Below are positions 16,205 through 24,771 of a stretch of DNA of 64,000 nt, one piece after another. This DNA comes from Parahoeflea halophila (GTDB lineage Bacteria > Pseudomonadota > Alphaproteobacteria > Rhizobiales > Rhizobiaceae): assembly GCF_900220985.1 (NCBI RefSeq), contig NZ_OCPC01000001.1:1342836-1406835 (forward strand). The letters are read 5' to 3'. The notes under the pieces were generated by a model that was not told the DNA's origin, ran no database searches, and saw nothing but the letters and a program-made list of their open reading frames with translations. The translations under genes and the position numbers were made by a program. Within the stretch, counting starts at the first letter, position 1, and every line of letters begins with the position of its first letter.

Positions 16205-17383
16205 ATGATCCATCCAGTTGCAGCCTTTGACCGGATTGGCGAGGAGAACGCCTTCGCCGTGCTCGCGCGCGCCACCGAGCTCGCCAACCAGGGCCGCGAC
16301 ATCATCAATCTCGGCATCGGGCAACCGGATTTCAAAACCCCTGACCACATTGTCGAGGCCGCCGTAAAAGCCCTGCGCGACGGACATCACGGCTACACTC
16401 CGGCCAACGGCCTGCTGCAGACCCGCGAAGCCGTCTGCCGCAGAACCCTTTCCATGACCGGGATGGAGGTATCGCCCGACAGCATCATGATCATGCCCGG
16501 TGGCAAGCCCACCATGTATGCCGCCATCCGCATGCTTGGCGAGCCAAGCGTCGACATCCTTTATCCCGACCCGGGTTTTCCTATCTACCGCTCCATGATC
16601 GAACATGTCGGCGCCAACCCGGTTCCCGTGCCGATGCGCGAGGAAAACGGTTTTGCCTTCTCCGCCCAAGAAACCCTGGCACTGATCACGCCGCAGACAC
16701 GGCTGCTGATCCTCAATTCGCCGGCCAATCCGACTGGCGGCGTCACCCCCAAAGCCGAAATCGACAAGCTCGTTGCCGGACTGGCCGATCACCCGCAGGT
16801 CGTCATCATGTCCGATGAGATCTACGACGTGATGACCTATGACGGCGAAGAACACACGTCACTTCTGACCTATCCGGAAATCCGGAACCGGCTGATCGTG
16901 CTCAATGGCTGGTCCAAGACCTGGGCCATGACCGGCTGGCGCATGGGCTGGTCGATCTGGCCCGACAGCCTGATCGGATATGTCCGAAAGCTCGCGGTCA
17001 ACTGCTGGTCCTGCGTCAACGCCCCGTCGCAATTCGCCGGCATTGCCGCCATCGATGGTCCGCAGGATGCGGTCACCGATATGCTCGCCGCCTTCGACCG
17101 CCGCCGCCGGCTGGTCACCGACCTGCTCAATGAATTGCCCGGCGTGTCCTGCATTGTGCCCAAGGGCGCGTTCTACGCTTTTCCCAACATTTCGGACACC
17201 GGCTGGAAAGCCAAGAAGCTCGCCAGTGCGCTGCTTGAGGAAACCGGTGTGGCTCTGATCGGCGGCCCTGATTTCGGCGTCCTTGGCGAAGGCTACATAC
17301 GCGTATCCTGCGCCAACTCCGACGAGAACATTGAGAACGCCATCGCACGGGTTGGGGATTTTCTGGCCGAAAGCAGGGTCTAA
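16205..17383 (+). CDS. Class I/II PLP-dependent aminotransferase
   Basis: 392-aa aspartate-aminotransferase-fold enzyme. It shows NPTGG (175-179), SDEIYD (~203-208), the PLP lysine Lys238 in NGWSKTWAMTGWRMGW, and the substrate Arg in GYIRVSCANS near the C-terminus. GAGGAAAAA precedes the ATG. It should transfer an amino group between an amino acid and a 2-oxo acid in the cytoplasm; the exact substrate cannot be read. No neighbour on the same strand suggests a pathway. Confidence 0.9.
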   Translation: MIHPVAAFDRIGEENAFAVLARATELANQGRDIINLGIGQPDFKTPDHIVEAAVKALRDGHHGYTPANGLLQTREAVCRRTLSMTGMEVSPDSIMIMPGGKPTMYAAIRMLGEPSVDILYPDPGFPIYRSMIEHVGANPVPVPMREENGFAFSAQETLALITPQTRLLILNSPANPTGGVTPKAEIDKLVAGLADHPQVVIMSDEIYDVMTYDGEEHTSLLTYPEIRNRLIVLNGWSKTWAMTGWRMGWSIWPDSLIGYVRKLAVNCWSCVNAPSQFAGIAAIDGPQDAVTDMLAAFDRRRRLVTDLLNELPGVSCIVPKGAFYAFPNISDTGWKAKKLASALLEETGVALIGGPDFGVLGEGYIRVSCANSDENIENAIARVGDFLAESRV

Positions 17384-17417
17384 AACCTCGTTCGACAAGT
17401 AGGAAGCTCTTACACAG

Positions 17418-17440
17418 AAAAAGGGCGGCTTGCGCCGCCC
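17418..17440 (-). terminator. Rho-independent terminator, minus strand
   Basis: GGGCGGC (17423-17429) pairs with GCCGCCC (17434-17440) around a four-base loop. A run of five A on the left becomes the U tract of a minus-strand transcript. No annotated minus-strand gene ends here, which is why a small RNA is proposed. Confidence 0.75.
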
Positions 17441-17535
17441 TCATCCGTCATGCCGTTCTTGGGAGGAGTGAAGTGGCATGTCTTATGATCAGGGTGCGCC
17501 TGAAAAGTTAACCAGATCTTAACGCTAACCGGTCT
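17418..17535 (-). ncRNA. Candidate small RNA with anti-Shine-Dalgarno motif
   Basis: The 421-bp gap between the aminotransferase and the TRAP operon contains two separate minus-strand terminators. The one at 17418-17440 lies about 300 nt beyond the TRAP operon terminator and has no gene of its own. Just before it, in transcript sense, is CTCCTCCC (17468-17461), the anti-SD-type motif of several rhizobial sRNA families such as alpha-r14. I infer a short transcript of roughly 100-120 nt. No clear promoter was recognised, so the 5' end is a guess. Confidence 0.35.
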
Positions 17536-17733
17536 GATTTGACCTGTTGCTGCACAAAACGGCATGAGTTCGCCAACTCGACCTCCCGGCGATATACGTC
17601 TGCTCAGAGTCTTCTGGTCAGGAGCGCGACGCCGGCCAAACCGAATGCCAGTGCAAGCCACGCCTCGAACCATGAGGCGCAGATAGACCGCTACAATTCG
17701 TCTGTTGGAAGACAGCAGCGTACTATGCATCAC

Positions 17734-17762
17734 AAAAAAACCGGGGCAATTTCGTGCCCCGG
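17734..17762 (-). terminator. Terminator of the dctPQM operon
   Basis: CCGGGGC (17741-17747) pairs with GCCCCGG (17756-17762) around an eight-base loop. Seven A on the left give a U tract on the minus strand. It lies 43 bases after the dctM stop. Confidence 0.85.
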
Positions 17763-17804
17763 TCAATTTGAGTTTTGGTGTTTTTCTTTGAGGCCCCCAA
17801 ATAC

Positions 17805-19421
17805 CTATCTGGTCACGATCTCGGGGCCCATGAGGCTGTAGGGCAGCCAGGTTGACAGACCCGGCACATAGGTCACGAGGATGAGGAACATGAACAGCAC
17901 CGCCACGAAGGGCAGTGCGGCGCGGACCACCTGCACCAGGCTCATCCCGGTGATCCCGGAGGTCACGAACAGGTTGAGCCCGATCGGCGGCGTGATCATG
18001 CCGATCTCCATGTTGACCACCATGATAATACCCAGGTGCACCGGGTCGACGCCAAGCTCCATGGCGATCGGAAACACCACCGGTGCCACGATCAGAAGCA
18101 GGCCTGACGGTTCCATGAACTGCCCGCCAACCAGAAGCAGGATGTTGACCGCAATCAGAAAGGTGAACCAGGTAAAGCCGTAGCCGAGCATCAGGTCGGT
18201 AATGGCATCGGGAATCCGTTCTGATGTCAGCACATGCGCAAACAGCAGCGCATTGACGATGATGAACATCAGCATGATGGTGGTTTTCGAGGCGTCCACC
18301 ATCACCTTGCGGGTGTCTTCGTTGAAGAACGCGCGGCCGAAATTGCGGCCCATTAGCGACAGGTTGCGGCCCCACACCGGAAGCCCGGCCATGACCGCAC
18401 CGGGAACTCCCGCAAGGCCCTTGTCGCCGCGCCACGCTATATAGGCAACCAGAATGACGGCCGCGATCGCAAGCCCGAGATTGGACCGGCCGGCAAAGGT
18501 TACTGTCTCTGACTCATTGGTCGCGAAGAACGACAGGATCATCCAGACGAAATAGAACGCCACCGCATAGACGACGCCGGAAAACCCGGCCCGCGCACTG
18601 CGGGAATCCTTGTCGCTGACCCAGGCGATGCCTGCCATCGGTCCCATGTCGCGATAGATGAAGATGGCGATGAAGAACGAGTAGACGGCCGCCACCGCAG
18701 CGGCTTCCGTCGGCGTGAAGACACCGCCGTAGATACCGCCGATGATGATGATGATCAGGAACAGGCCCCAGCCGGCTTGCTTGCCGCCGGCAACGATCTC
18801 GCCAAATCCGCGCCAGGGTTCGGAGGGGAGTCCCCTGATCCGTGCCACGATGTAGATCGCGATCATCAGCATCAGGCCGGCGACGATCCCGGGGATCACG
18901 CCGGCCAGGAACATGCGGCCGACCGACACATCGGTCGCAGCGGCATAGACCACCATGACGATGGAAGGCGGAATGAGAATGCCGAGCGTTCCCGCATTGG
19001 CGATGATGCCGGCTGCAAACTCTTTCGAGTAGCCAACCTGCCGCATGCCGGCGATGGCAATGGTACCGATCGCGACCACGGTCGCCGGCGACGACCCCGA
19101 CAGCGCGGCAAACAGCATGCACGCCAGCACGCTGGCCATGGCCAGGCCACCACGGAAATGCCCCACCGTCGCAATGGCAAACCGGATGATGCGTTTGGCC
19201 ACCCCGCCCGTCGACATGAAGGCCGAGGCGAGCACGAAGAATGGAATCGCCAGCAGCGTGTAGTTTTGCGACGCCGTGAACAGCTGGATCGCCACTGACG
19301 ACATCGAGTCGTTGGAAAAAAATGCGATCAGGATGATCGACGACAGTCCCAGCGAGACTGCCACCGGCACGCCGACAAACAACAGTCCGAGAACGAGCAC
19401 GAAGAGGATTGCGGTTTCCAT
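17805..19421 (-). CDS. dctM: TRAP transporter large permease (DctM)
   Basis: 538-aa polytopic inner-membrane protein, the ion-coupled transport subunit of a TRAP system. It has the N-terminal GLLFVGVPVAVSLGLSS and the conserved SGSSPATVVAIGTI and GTLGILIPPSIVMVVY segments. It is about 100 residues longer than common DctM proteins because of an insertion at roughly 255-350 that contains extra hydrophobic stretches (YAVAFYFVWMILSFF, GLAIAAVILVAYIAW). It follows dctQ by 6 bp and closes the operon. Confidence 0.92.
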   Translation of the reverse strand: METAILFVLVLGLLFVGVPVAVSLGLSSIILIAFFSNDSMSSVAIQLFTASQNYTLLAIPFFVLASAFMSTGGVAKRIIRFAIATVGHFRGGLAMASVLACMLFAALSGSSPATVVAIGTIAIAGMRQVGYSKEFAAGIIANAGTLGILIPPSIVMVVYAAATDVSVGRMFLAGVIPGIVAGLMLMIAIYIVARIRGLPSEPWRGFGEIVAGGKQAGWGLFLIIIIIGGIYGGVFTPTEAAAVAAVYSFFIAIFIYRDMGPMAGIAWVSDKDSRSARAGFSGVVYAVAFYFVWMILSFFATNESETVTFAGRSNLGLAIAAVILVAYIAWRGDKGLAGVPGAVMAGLPVWGRNLSLMGRNFGRAFFNEDTRKVMVDASKTTIMLMFIIVNALLFAHVLTSERIPDAITDLMLGYGFTWFTFLIAVNILLLVGGQFMEPSGLLLIVAPVVFPIAMELGVDPVHLGIIMVVNMEIGMITPPIGLNLFVTSGITGMSLVQVVRAALPFVAVLFMFLILVTYVPGLSTWLPYSLMGPEIVTR

Positions 19422-19427
19422 CGCGGA

Positions 19428-20108
19428 TCAGTCCTTCAACACATTGCGGTTTTCGGCAACAAGGTCTTCTGCCTCATGCCCTGCAATCACCATTTCACGC
19501 TCGCCGCGCCAGATCGCCACGACCGCCTGCAGAGCGCGGAAGGCGAACAGGCCCAGCCCGATAGGGAGGATGAGATAGGCGATCCAGCGCTGCACCCGCT
19601 CCTTGAGGCCGAAGGTGTCCTGCATCCATTCAGGATAGCGCAGATCATCGAGCCCAATACCGACCTGATAGAACTTGGCCCAGTAGACCATCGCGCCGCC
19701 GCTCGTGTCTGCGCCGAATATTCCAAGCCATGAAGACTCGATCAAAATCGCCGCATAGAGGAAGGCGCAGACGGCACCGAAAATCGCGAAAAACCGGAAC
19801 ACCGGCTTGGGAAACAGCCGGAGCAGCGCATCGACGCCAAGATGCATGCCCTGCTTGAGACCGTAGCTCATGCCGAACAGGATCATCCAGGCGAACAGGA
19901 TCCGGGTAAATTCGAGAGCGCCGGTCCAGCCGCTGTTGAAGCCGTAGCGCGCGATCACCTGGGTAAACGACACTAAGGTGATCAGTGCCAGCAACACCGC
20001 GAGAGCGTTCTCTTCAAACCGTGTTACAGCCTCCGGATTGCGGCGTTCGGCCAAAAAGAACAGCACAATCACCGCGCCCATGATGAGATAAGGCAAGTAG
20101 ATATTCAT
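19428..20108 (-). CDS. dctQ: TRAP transporter small permease (DctQ)
   Basis: 226-aa membrane protein with an N-terminal hydrophobic anchor and the DctQ core (VIARYGFNSGWTGALEFTRILFAWMILFGMSYGLKQGMHLGVDALL, read in parts), giving about four helices plus a C-terminal one. It is longer than minimal DctQ proteins (about 160-180 aa) by a loop at ~130-165 (SGGAMVYWAKFYQVG). It partners DctM; the genes are separated by 6 bp. An 87-bp gap with a strong hairpin separates it from dctP. Confidence 0.9.
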   Translation of the reverse strand: MNIYLPYLIMGAVIVLFFLAERRNPEAVTRFEENALAVLLALITLVSFTQVIARYGFNSGWTGALEFTRILFAWMILFGMSYGLKQGMHLGVDALLRLFPKPVFRFFAIFGAVCAFLYAAILIESSWLGIFGADTSGGAMVYWAKFYQVGIGLDDLRYPEWMQDTFGLKERVQRWIAYLILPIGLGLFAFRALQAVVAIWRGEREMVIAGHEAEDLVAENRNVLKD

Positions 20109-20148
20109 CGCGGCCCCCAGCTGCCGGATCCCCCCGGCACAACTATGA

Positions 20149-20177
20149 GCGGATCCGGAAGGTACCCCCGGATCCGC
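20149..20177. repeat. Hairpin between dctP and dctQ
   Basis: GCGGATCCGG (20149-20158) and CCGGATCCGC (20168-20177) form a perfect 10-bp stem. Such hairpins behind binding-protein genes commonly protect the upstream mRNA or partly stop transcription, giving more binding protein than permease. That role is inferred; no U tract is present. Confidence 0.65.
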
Positions 20178-20195
20178 CGTGCAACATGGATCAGC

Positions 20196-21191
20196 CTAGT
20201 TCGAGGCTACTGCGGCGTCGATCAGATCGGTGCCGATATCGCCTTCGAACTTGGTCCAGACCGGCTTCATCACATCGACCCAGGCCTTGCGCTGCTCGGC
20301 GTCCAGTTCGCGGATGGTGCCGCCCGCATCGAGAATGTTCTGGCGGTTCTCGGCCTCCTTCGCGGCCACCGAGGCATTGGCTTCGATCGTCACTTCATTC
20401 GTGATCTTGAGGAACTGCTCGCGAAAATCCTCGTCGAGGCTGTTGAGCCATTCGGTCGAGGTCACAAGCAAATAGGCCAGCAGCTGGTGGTTGGTTTCAG
20501 TCACGCCGTCCTGCACTTCGAAGAACTTCTGCGTGTAGATGTTCGACCAGGAGTTTTCCTGACCGTCGACGACGCCGGTCTGCAGCGCGCCATAGACTTC
20601 CTTGAACGCCAGCTTCTGCGCCGAACCGCCCATCGCTTCGATCATTGCCACAGCAACGTCCGAGGTCTGAACACGGAACTTGAGGCCGTCAGCATCGGAG
20701 GGTGTCAGGAGCGGCTTGTTGGCCGAAAACTGCTTCAGGCCCGAAGACCAGTAGCCAAGACCGGTATAACCGACATCTTCCATCACGGTCAGCAGGCCCT
20801 TGCCGGCTTCCGACTGGGTGAAGCTGTCAACGGCCTTGAGGCTCGAGAACAGGAACGGCAGGTCAAACAGGCGGTACTTGAGCGTGTAGGCTTCGAACTT
20901 CGAAAGTGACGGTGCTGCCAGCTGGACATCACCCAGCAAAAGCGCTTCGAGAACCTTGTCGTCATCGAACAGCGTCGAGTTGGCGAACACTTCCATGCAG
21001 GCCTTGCCGTCCATTTCCGAGTTGACCCGCTCGGCCAGCAGCGTGGCGGCATCGCCCTTGGGGTGACCGGTCGCAGCCACGACGTGGCTGAACTTGATGA
21101 CCATTTCGCCATCATCGCAATTGGCCGATGCGGCATTTGCGGTGAAAAGCAGGGCGGCGGCTGAAACGGCGCCAAGAAGTAGCTTCTTCAT
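20196..21191 (-). CDS. dctP: TRAP transporter solute-binding protein (DctP), C4-dicarboxylate type
   Basis: 331 aa from ATG 21191 with GGAGGATAT in front. The signal peptide is residues 1-23 (cleavage after ASA). FSHVVAATGHPKGDAA near the mature start is the pattern of C4-dicarboxylate-binding DctP proteins. The conserved ligand Arg lies in LKFRVQTSDVAVAM and the helix hinge in GVVDGQENSWSNIY. It should bind succinate, malate or fumarate in the periplasm and deliver it to DctQM. A sigma-54 promoter and the dctBD genes upstream support this substrate class. Confidence 0.93.
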   Translation of the reverse strand: MKKLLLGAVSAAALLFTANAASANCDDGEMVIKFSHVVAATGHPKGDAATLLAERVNSEMDGKACMEVFANSTLFDDDKVLEALLLGDVQLAAPSLSKFEAYTLKYRLFDLPFLFSSLKAVDSFTQSEAGKGLLTVMEDVGYTGLGYWSSGLKQFSANKPLLTPSDADGLKFRVQTSDVAVAMIEAMGGSAQKLAFKEVYGALQTGVVDGQENSWSNIYTQKFFEVQDGVTETNHQLLAYLLVTSTEWLNSLDEDFREQFLKITNEVTIEANASVAAKEAENRQNILDAGGTIRELDAEQRKAWVDVMKPVWTKFEGDIGTDLIDAAVASN

Positions 21192-21325
21192 GAGATATCC
21201 TCCACTGGGGCAACATGCCCGGACTTTGTCAGGCGAAGCGCAAACCGGAGGACTGCGGAAAGGCCGGATTACCCCCCAAGCCTTGCCACCGACGTCCTCC
21301 CGTCCATCGCATTCGCCGCAACAGG

Positions 21326-21342
21326 AGCAATCCCCGTGCCAA
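21326..21342 (-). promoter_or_regulatory. Sigma-54 promoter of dctPQM
   Basis: Read on the minus strand the site is TTGGCACGGGGATTGCT. It matches the -24 (TGGCACG) and -12 (TTGC) elements and their exact spacing. It lies about 135 bases upstream of the dctP start and directly downstream of dctD, which encodes a sigma-54 activator. Confidence 0.88.
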
Positions 21343-21466
21343 TTGATCAGAGTTGCCCTAGCTGGCCAGAATAGCTGAAAAACCACCCGAATGACACCGA
21401 TCCGCGCCTGGACGGAGCCTTGCCGGATAACCGGTGGGCGTCAGGCAACCCGCTGGAGATGAGCAA

Positions 21467-21484
21467 TGGGTCGTCTACGACCCA
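21467..21484. promoter_or_regulatory. Palindrome, possible DctD enhancer site
   Basis: TGGGTCGTCTACGACCCA is a perfect inverted repeat (8-bp arms, 2-bp centre) immediately after the dctD stop and about 125 bases upstream of the sigma-54 promoter, the usual distance for an activator site. Alternatively it is a terminator hairpin for dctBD, but no U tract follows on the minus strand. Confidence 0.5.
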
Positions 21485-21487
21485 CCG

Positions 21488-22846
21488 TTACTCCTTTTCG
21501 GAAGAGAGGCCCAACCGGCGCATTTTCTCATAAAGGCCCTTGCGCGAGATCCCGAGGCTCTCATAGGTCGGCTTCAGTGCACCGCCGTTGCGTTTGATCT
21601 CCGCTGCGATCACCGCCCGTTCAAAAGCATCCACGCGCTCGGACAGATGGCCGGTGCCGGTCTCAAGGCCCGCGCCTTGATCGGAGCCGAAGCCCGACCA
21701 CATCCCCAGCACGAAGCGGTCGGCCACGTTGCGCAATTCCCGCACATTGCCGGGCCAGTCGTGTGCCAGCAGCCCCGCTTCGATCTGCGGGGTGACGTCC
21801 GGAATTTCCCGGCGGTAGCGGGCGCGGGCTTCGCGCGCCAAATGAAAGAACAGCAACGGAATGTCATCTCGGCGCTCGCGCAAGACCGGGATTTCCAGCG
21901 TGATCACGTTGAGCCGGTAATAGAGATCTGTCCGGAAGGAAGGATTGTTGATCAGGTCCGTCTTGGTCGCCGCCACGAAGCGGACGTCAAGCGCCACCTG
22001 GCGGTTCGATCCCAGCCGTTCGATCGACCGCCCCTCGATCGCCCGCAGCAGCTTGGCCTGCATGTCGATCGGCATCGATTCAATTTCGTCGAGAAAAACC
22101 GTGCCGCCATTGGCGTGCTCAAGCTTGCCGATCCTGAGTTTCTGCGCCCCGGTGAAGGCGCCAGCCTCATGGCCGAACAGTTCGGATTCGAAAATGTCGG
22201 CCGGCAGCGCCGCACAATTGATGGCGACAAAATTGCCCTTTGAGCGCGATCCGAAATCATGCAGCGCGCGGGCAACGACTTCCTTGCCGGTCCCGGTTTC
22301 GCCGGTAATGAGAACATCCGCATCGGTATCGGCCACCGCCGCGATCTGCGCCCTGAGCCGCTGGATTGCCGGGTTGCGGCCAACCAGTCTGGATGACAGA
22401 TCGTCACTGCCTTCAAGCGCATTGCGCAGCAGGCGGTTTTCGAGCACCAGCCGGCGCTTCTCCAGCGCCCGCTCCACCACCGAAAACAGACGGTTTGCGG
22501 CAAACGGCTTCTCGATGAAATCATAGGCGCCGGCGCGCATCGCCTCCACCGCCATCTGGACATCGCCATGCCCGGTGATCAGCACAACGGGGAGCGTCGG
22601 ATCGACGCCCAGGATGCGGCGCATCAGCGTCAGCCCATCCATGCCCGGCATGCGAATATCGGATACGATGACGCCGTAGAGGCTGCGCAGCGGCAGGTCG
22701 GCCACGTCTTCGGCGTCGGTGTGGCAGATCACGCTCAAGCCTTCAAGCTCCAGCGACTGCTTGAGTGCATGGCGAAGATCTGCGTCATCGTCGACCAGGT
22801 GGACCACCCGGTCCTGCGGCCTCAGCGCCGAAGAAGTGTCGTCCAA
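21488..22846 (-). CDS. dctD: Sigma-54 response regulator DctD
   Basis: 452 aa with the three expected domains. The receiver (10-130) has phospho-acceptor Asp63 and Lys113. The AAA+ domain (about 150-385) has Walker A GETGTGKE (182-189) and the sigma-54 contact loop GAFTGA (229-234). A Fis-type helix-turn-helix at the C-terminus contains LGISRKGLYEKMRRLGL. It activates sigma-54 promoters when phosphorylated by DctB; the matching promoter lies just downstream in front of dctP. Confidence 0.94.
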   Translation of the reverse strand: MDDTSSALRPQDRVVHLVDDDADLRHALKQSLELEGLSVICHTDAEDVADLPLRSLYGVIVSDIRMPGMDGLTLMRRILGVDPTLPVVLITGHGDVQMAVEAMRAGAYDFIEKPFAANRLFSVVERALEKRRLVLENRLLRNALEGSDDLSSRLVGRNPAIQRLRAQIAAVADTDADVLITGETGTGKEVVARALHDFGSRSKGNFVAINCAALPADIFESELFGHEAGAFTGAQKLRIGKLEHANGGTVFLDEIESMPIDMQAKLLRAIEGRSIERLGSNRQVALDVRFVAATKTDLINNPSFRTDLYYRLNVITLEIPVLRERRDDIPLLFFHLAREARARYRREIPDVTPQIEAGLLAHDWPGNVRELRNVADRFVLGMWSGFGSDQGAGLETGTGHLSERVDAFERAVIAAEIKRNGGALKPTYESLGISRKGLYEKMRRLGLSSEKE

Positions 22847-22912
22847 AAGCCGGTTTCCTTCCTGGGTATCACTGCACAGCCTGAAACCATGAAGCTGACG
22901 CCTTGTCCAGCA

Positions 22913-24709
22913 TCATACCTCGGCCCCTTCCGATCTCGGCGCAGTTTCTCCTGCGACCTGCGCATCGCCTGGCTCGGCAGCCTTGAGATTCACGGTAAAG
23001 CAGGCGCCACCCGTGGCACGGTTCGAGACCGTGATCGTACCGCCAAAATCCCGGATGATATTGTCGACGATGGAGAGGCCTATCCCGATGCCGTCCCCCA
23101 CCCCCTTGGTGGTGAAAAAGGGCTCGAACACTTTGGGTAGCAACTCGGGCTCGATTCCGGGACCGTTGTCAATGACAGTGACGACGACCCGGTCACCTTC
23201 CCGCCGCGCGTCGATCCCAATCTGCGCATCGGGCTGCCCCGACAAGGCATCGATGGCGTTGTTGACAAGATTGACAAACACCTGCCCGAGCCTGATCCGT
23301 CCCCCGACCACATGAAGCCCGGAAACGGCCTCGCCCACCGTGATCGAGGCAATGCCTGCAGCACGGGCTCGGGGACGTGCCAGAAGCAGCGCCTCATCGA
23401 CAACTGTGCCCAGCGGAACAGGTCCTATGGTGGCCCCGGGCTTGCGAGAAAATGACAGCAGGGTCCGCGACAGTTCCGCCATCCGATCCACCAGGCCGTT
23501 GATCCGAGCCAGGTTTCCCGACACCTCCGAAGAGGCTCCGCGATCAAGGAAACGGAGTGCATTGTCGGAATAGGTCCGGATTGCCGCCAGCGGCTGATTG
23601 TACTCGTGGCTCAACGCCGTCGACATCTGTCCCAGCGCCGCAAGCTTGGCGGTCTGGACCAGCTCGTCCTGCGTCTTGCGCAAGCGGTCTTCCGCTTCGC
23701 GGCGAACCTCGACTTCCTGGCTCAGAGACTGGTTGGTGATCGAAAGCGCCCGCGTCCGGTCCCTGACGACGCGTTCGAGACGCAGAGCCGTCGCCCGGTC
23801 GGAGCGCGCGCGGATGACGGCCTCTTCATTGCGGCGAAGTACGACGAAGGCAATCACGCCCAGCAGCAAGGCAGCCAGCGAGGCAGTCGCCGCAGCATTG
23901 AGCCGTGCCGCCGCTACCGGAGCCGGGTCTGCCAGAACGTGCAAATCCCACTCCAGGACCGGCAAACGCCGCACGAGGTCGATCCGCTCTTCGAAGCGGC
24001 CATTGATCAGAAAACGATCGACATCCCCAGGCTGATGCAGTTGAGAAATCGGATTGAGCCGCCAGTCCGGATCATTGGCCAGAAAAACCGTACCCGTCTT
24101 GTCGGTGACAAAGATCCGGCGCGCCGACAGGGCCCAAGCCACCTCGACCCGGTAAAAATCCACGTAGACGATAACGACACCCACAAATTTGCCTTCGCGG
24201 CGCACGCCCGAGGAAAACGCATAGGTTCGCTCACCTTGGCTGTTTGACAGTGCCGCGCGTCCGAGCCGGCCTTGCAAAGCGACTTCGATCAGCTCGGGCA
24301 ATCCTTCGGCACGGTCGGCAAATGAGCCACGCGCATTTGCCAGCAGTTCTCCGTCCGGAAAGAAGAACGCGACGTCCCTCGCCGCCGACATGCCGCTGAT
24401 GGCCTCCGCCGTCCGGCGCGCATCGACAGATTGTGCATTTCCATCGACATCACGAACGAACAGGGCACGGATCGATGATTGCCGAGACAGCAACGGTGGC
24501 AGCAAACGGTATTTGTCGAGCACGCCCGACAGGATTTCGGTCTGCACCGAAAGGGTTTCGCCAGCCTTTTGCATCACATCCGACAGCGCACGCTGCTTGG
24601 CGGCACTGACCGACCACGCCACCACAACGGCCGAAAGGATAGCCCAGACGACAAACAGAGCGATTCTGGTCAGACGAAACTGTTTCTCGATGGCAACGCG
24701 TGACTGCAT
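22913..24709 (-). CDS. dctB: Sensor histidine kinase DctB
   Basis: 598 aa. Membrane helix 1 is at about 15-37; a ~250-residue periplasmic double-Cache-like sensor follows (AFSSGVRREGKFVGVVIVYVDF is the recognisable core); helix 2 is near 285-305; then a coiled coil. The HisKA box has the phospho-histidine in ALSHEYNQPLAAIRTY, and the ATPase boxes are VNLVNNAIDAL and DNGPGIEPELLPKVFEPFFT. The family senses C4-dicarboxylates. It is separated from dctD by 66 bp and is presumably cotranscribed. Confidence 0.94.
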   Translation of the reverse strand: MQSRVAIEKQFRLTRIALFVVWAILSAVVVAWSVSAAKQRALSDVMQKAGETLSVQTEILSGVLDKYRLLPPLLSRQSSIRALFVRDVDGNAQSVDARRTAEAISGMSAARDVAFFFPDGELLANARGSFADRAEGLPELIEVALQGRLGRAALSNSQGERTYAFSSGVRREGKFVGVVIVYVDFYRVEVAWALSARRIFVTDKTGTVFLANDPDWRLNPISQLHQPGDVDRFLINGRFEERIDLVRRLPVLEWDLHVLADPAPVAAARLNAAATASLAALLLGVIAFVVLRRNEEAVIRARSDRATALRLERVVRDRTRALSITNQSLSQEVEVRREAEDRLRKTQDELVQTAKLAALGQMSTALSHEYNQPLAAIRTYSDNALRFLDRGASSEVSGNLARINGLVDRMAELSRTLLSFSRKPGATIGPVPLGTVVDEALLLARPRARAAGIASITVGEAVSGLHVVGGRIRLGQVFVNLVNNAIDALSGQPDAQIGIDARREGDRVVVTVIDNGPGIEPELLPKVFEPFFTTKGVGDGIGIGLSIVDNIIRDFGGTITVSNRATGGACFTVNLKAAEPGDAQVAGETAPRSEGAEV

Positions 24710-24771
24710 CGCCGGACTTTAGTTCCGTTCAACTCAAAAGGGAAAGATTTTGAGAACAGCCGACTTTGGCC

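Noticed and set aside
17410-18435. Long minus-strand frame crossing the dctM 3' end and its terminator
   Set aside because: It reads dctM in another frame and then runs through two terminators; no family similarity and no ribosome site.
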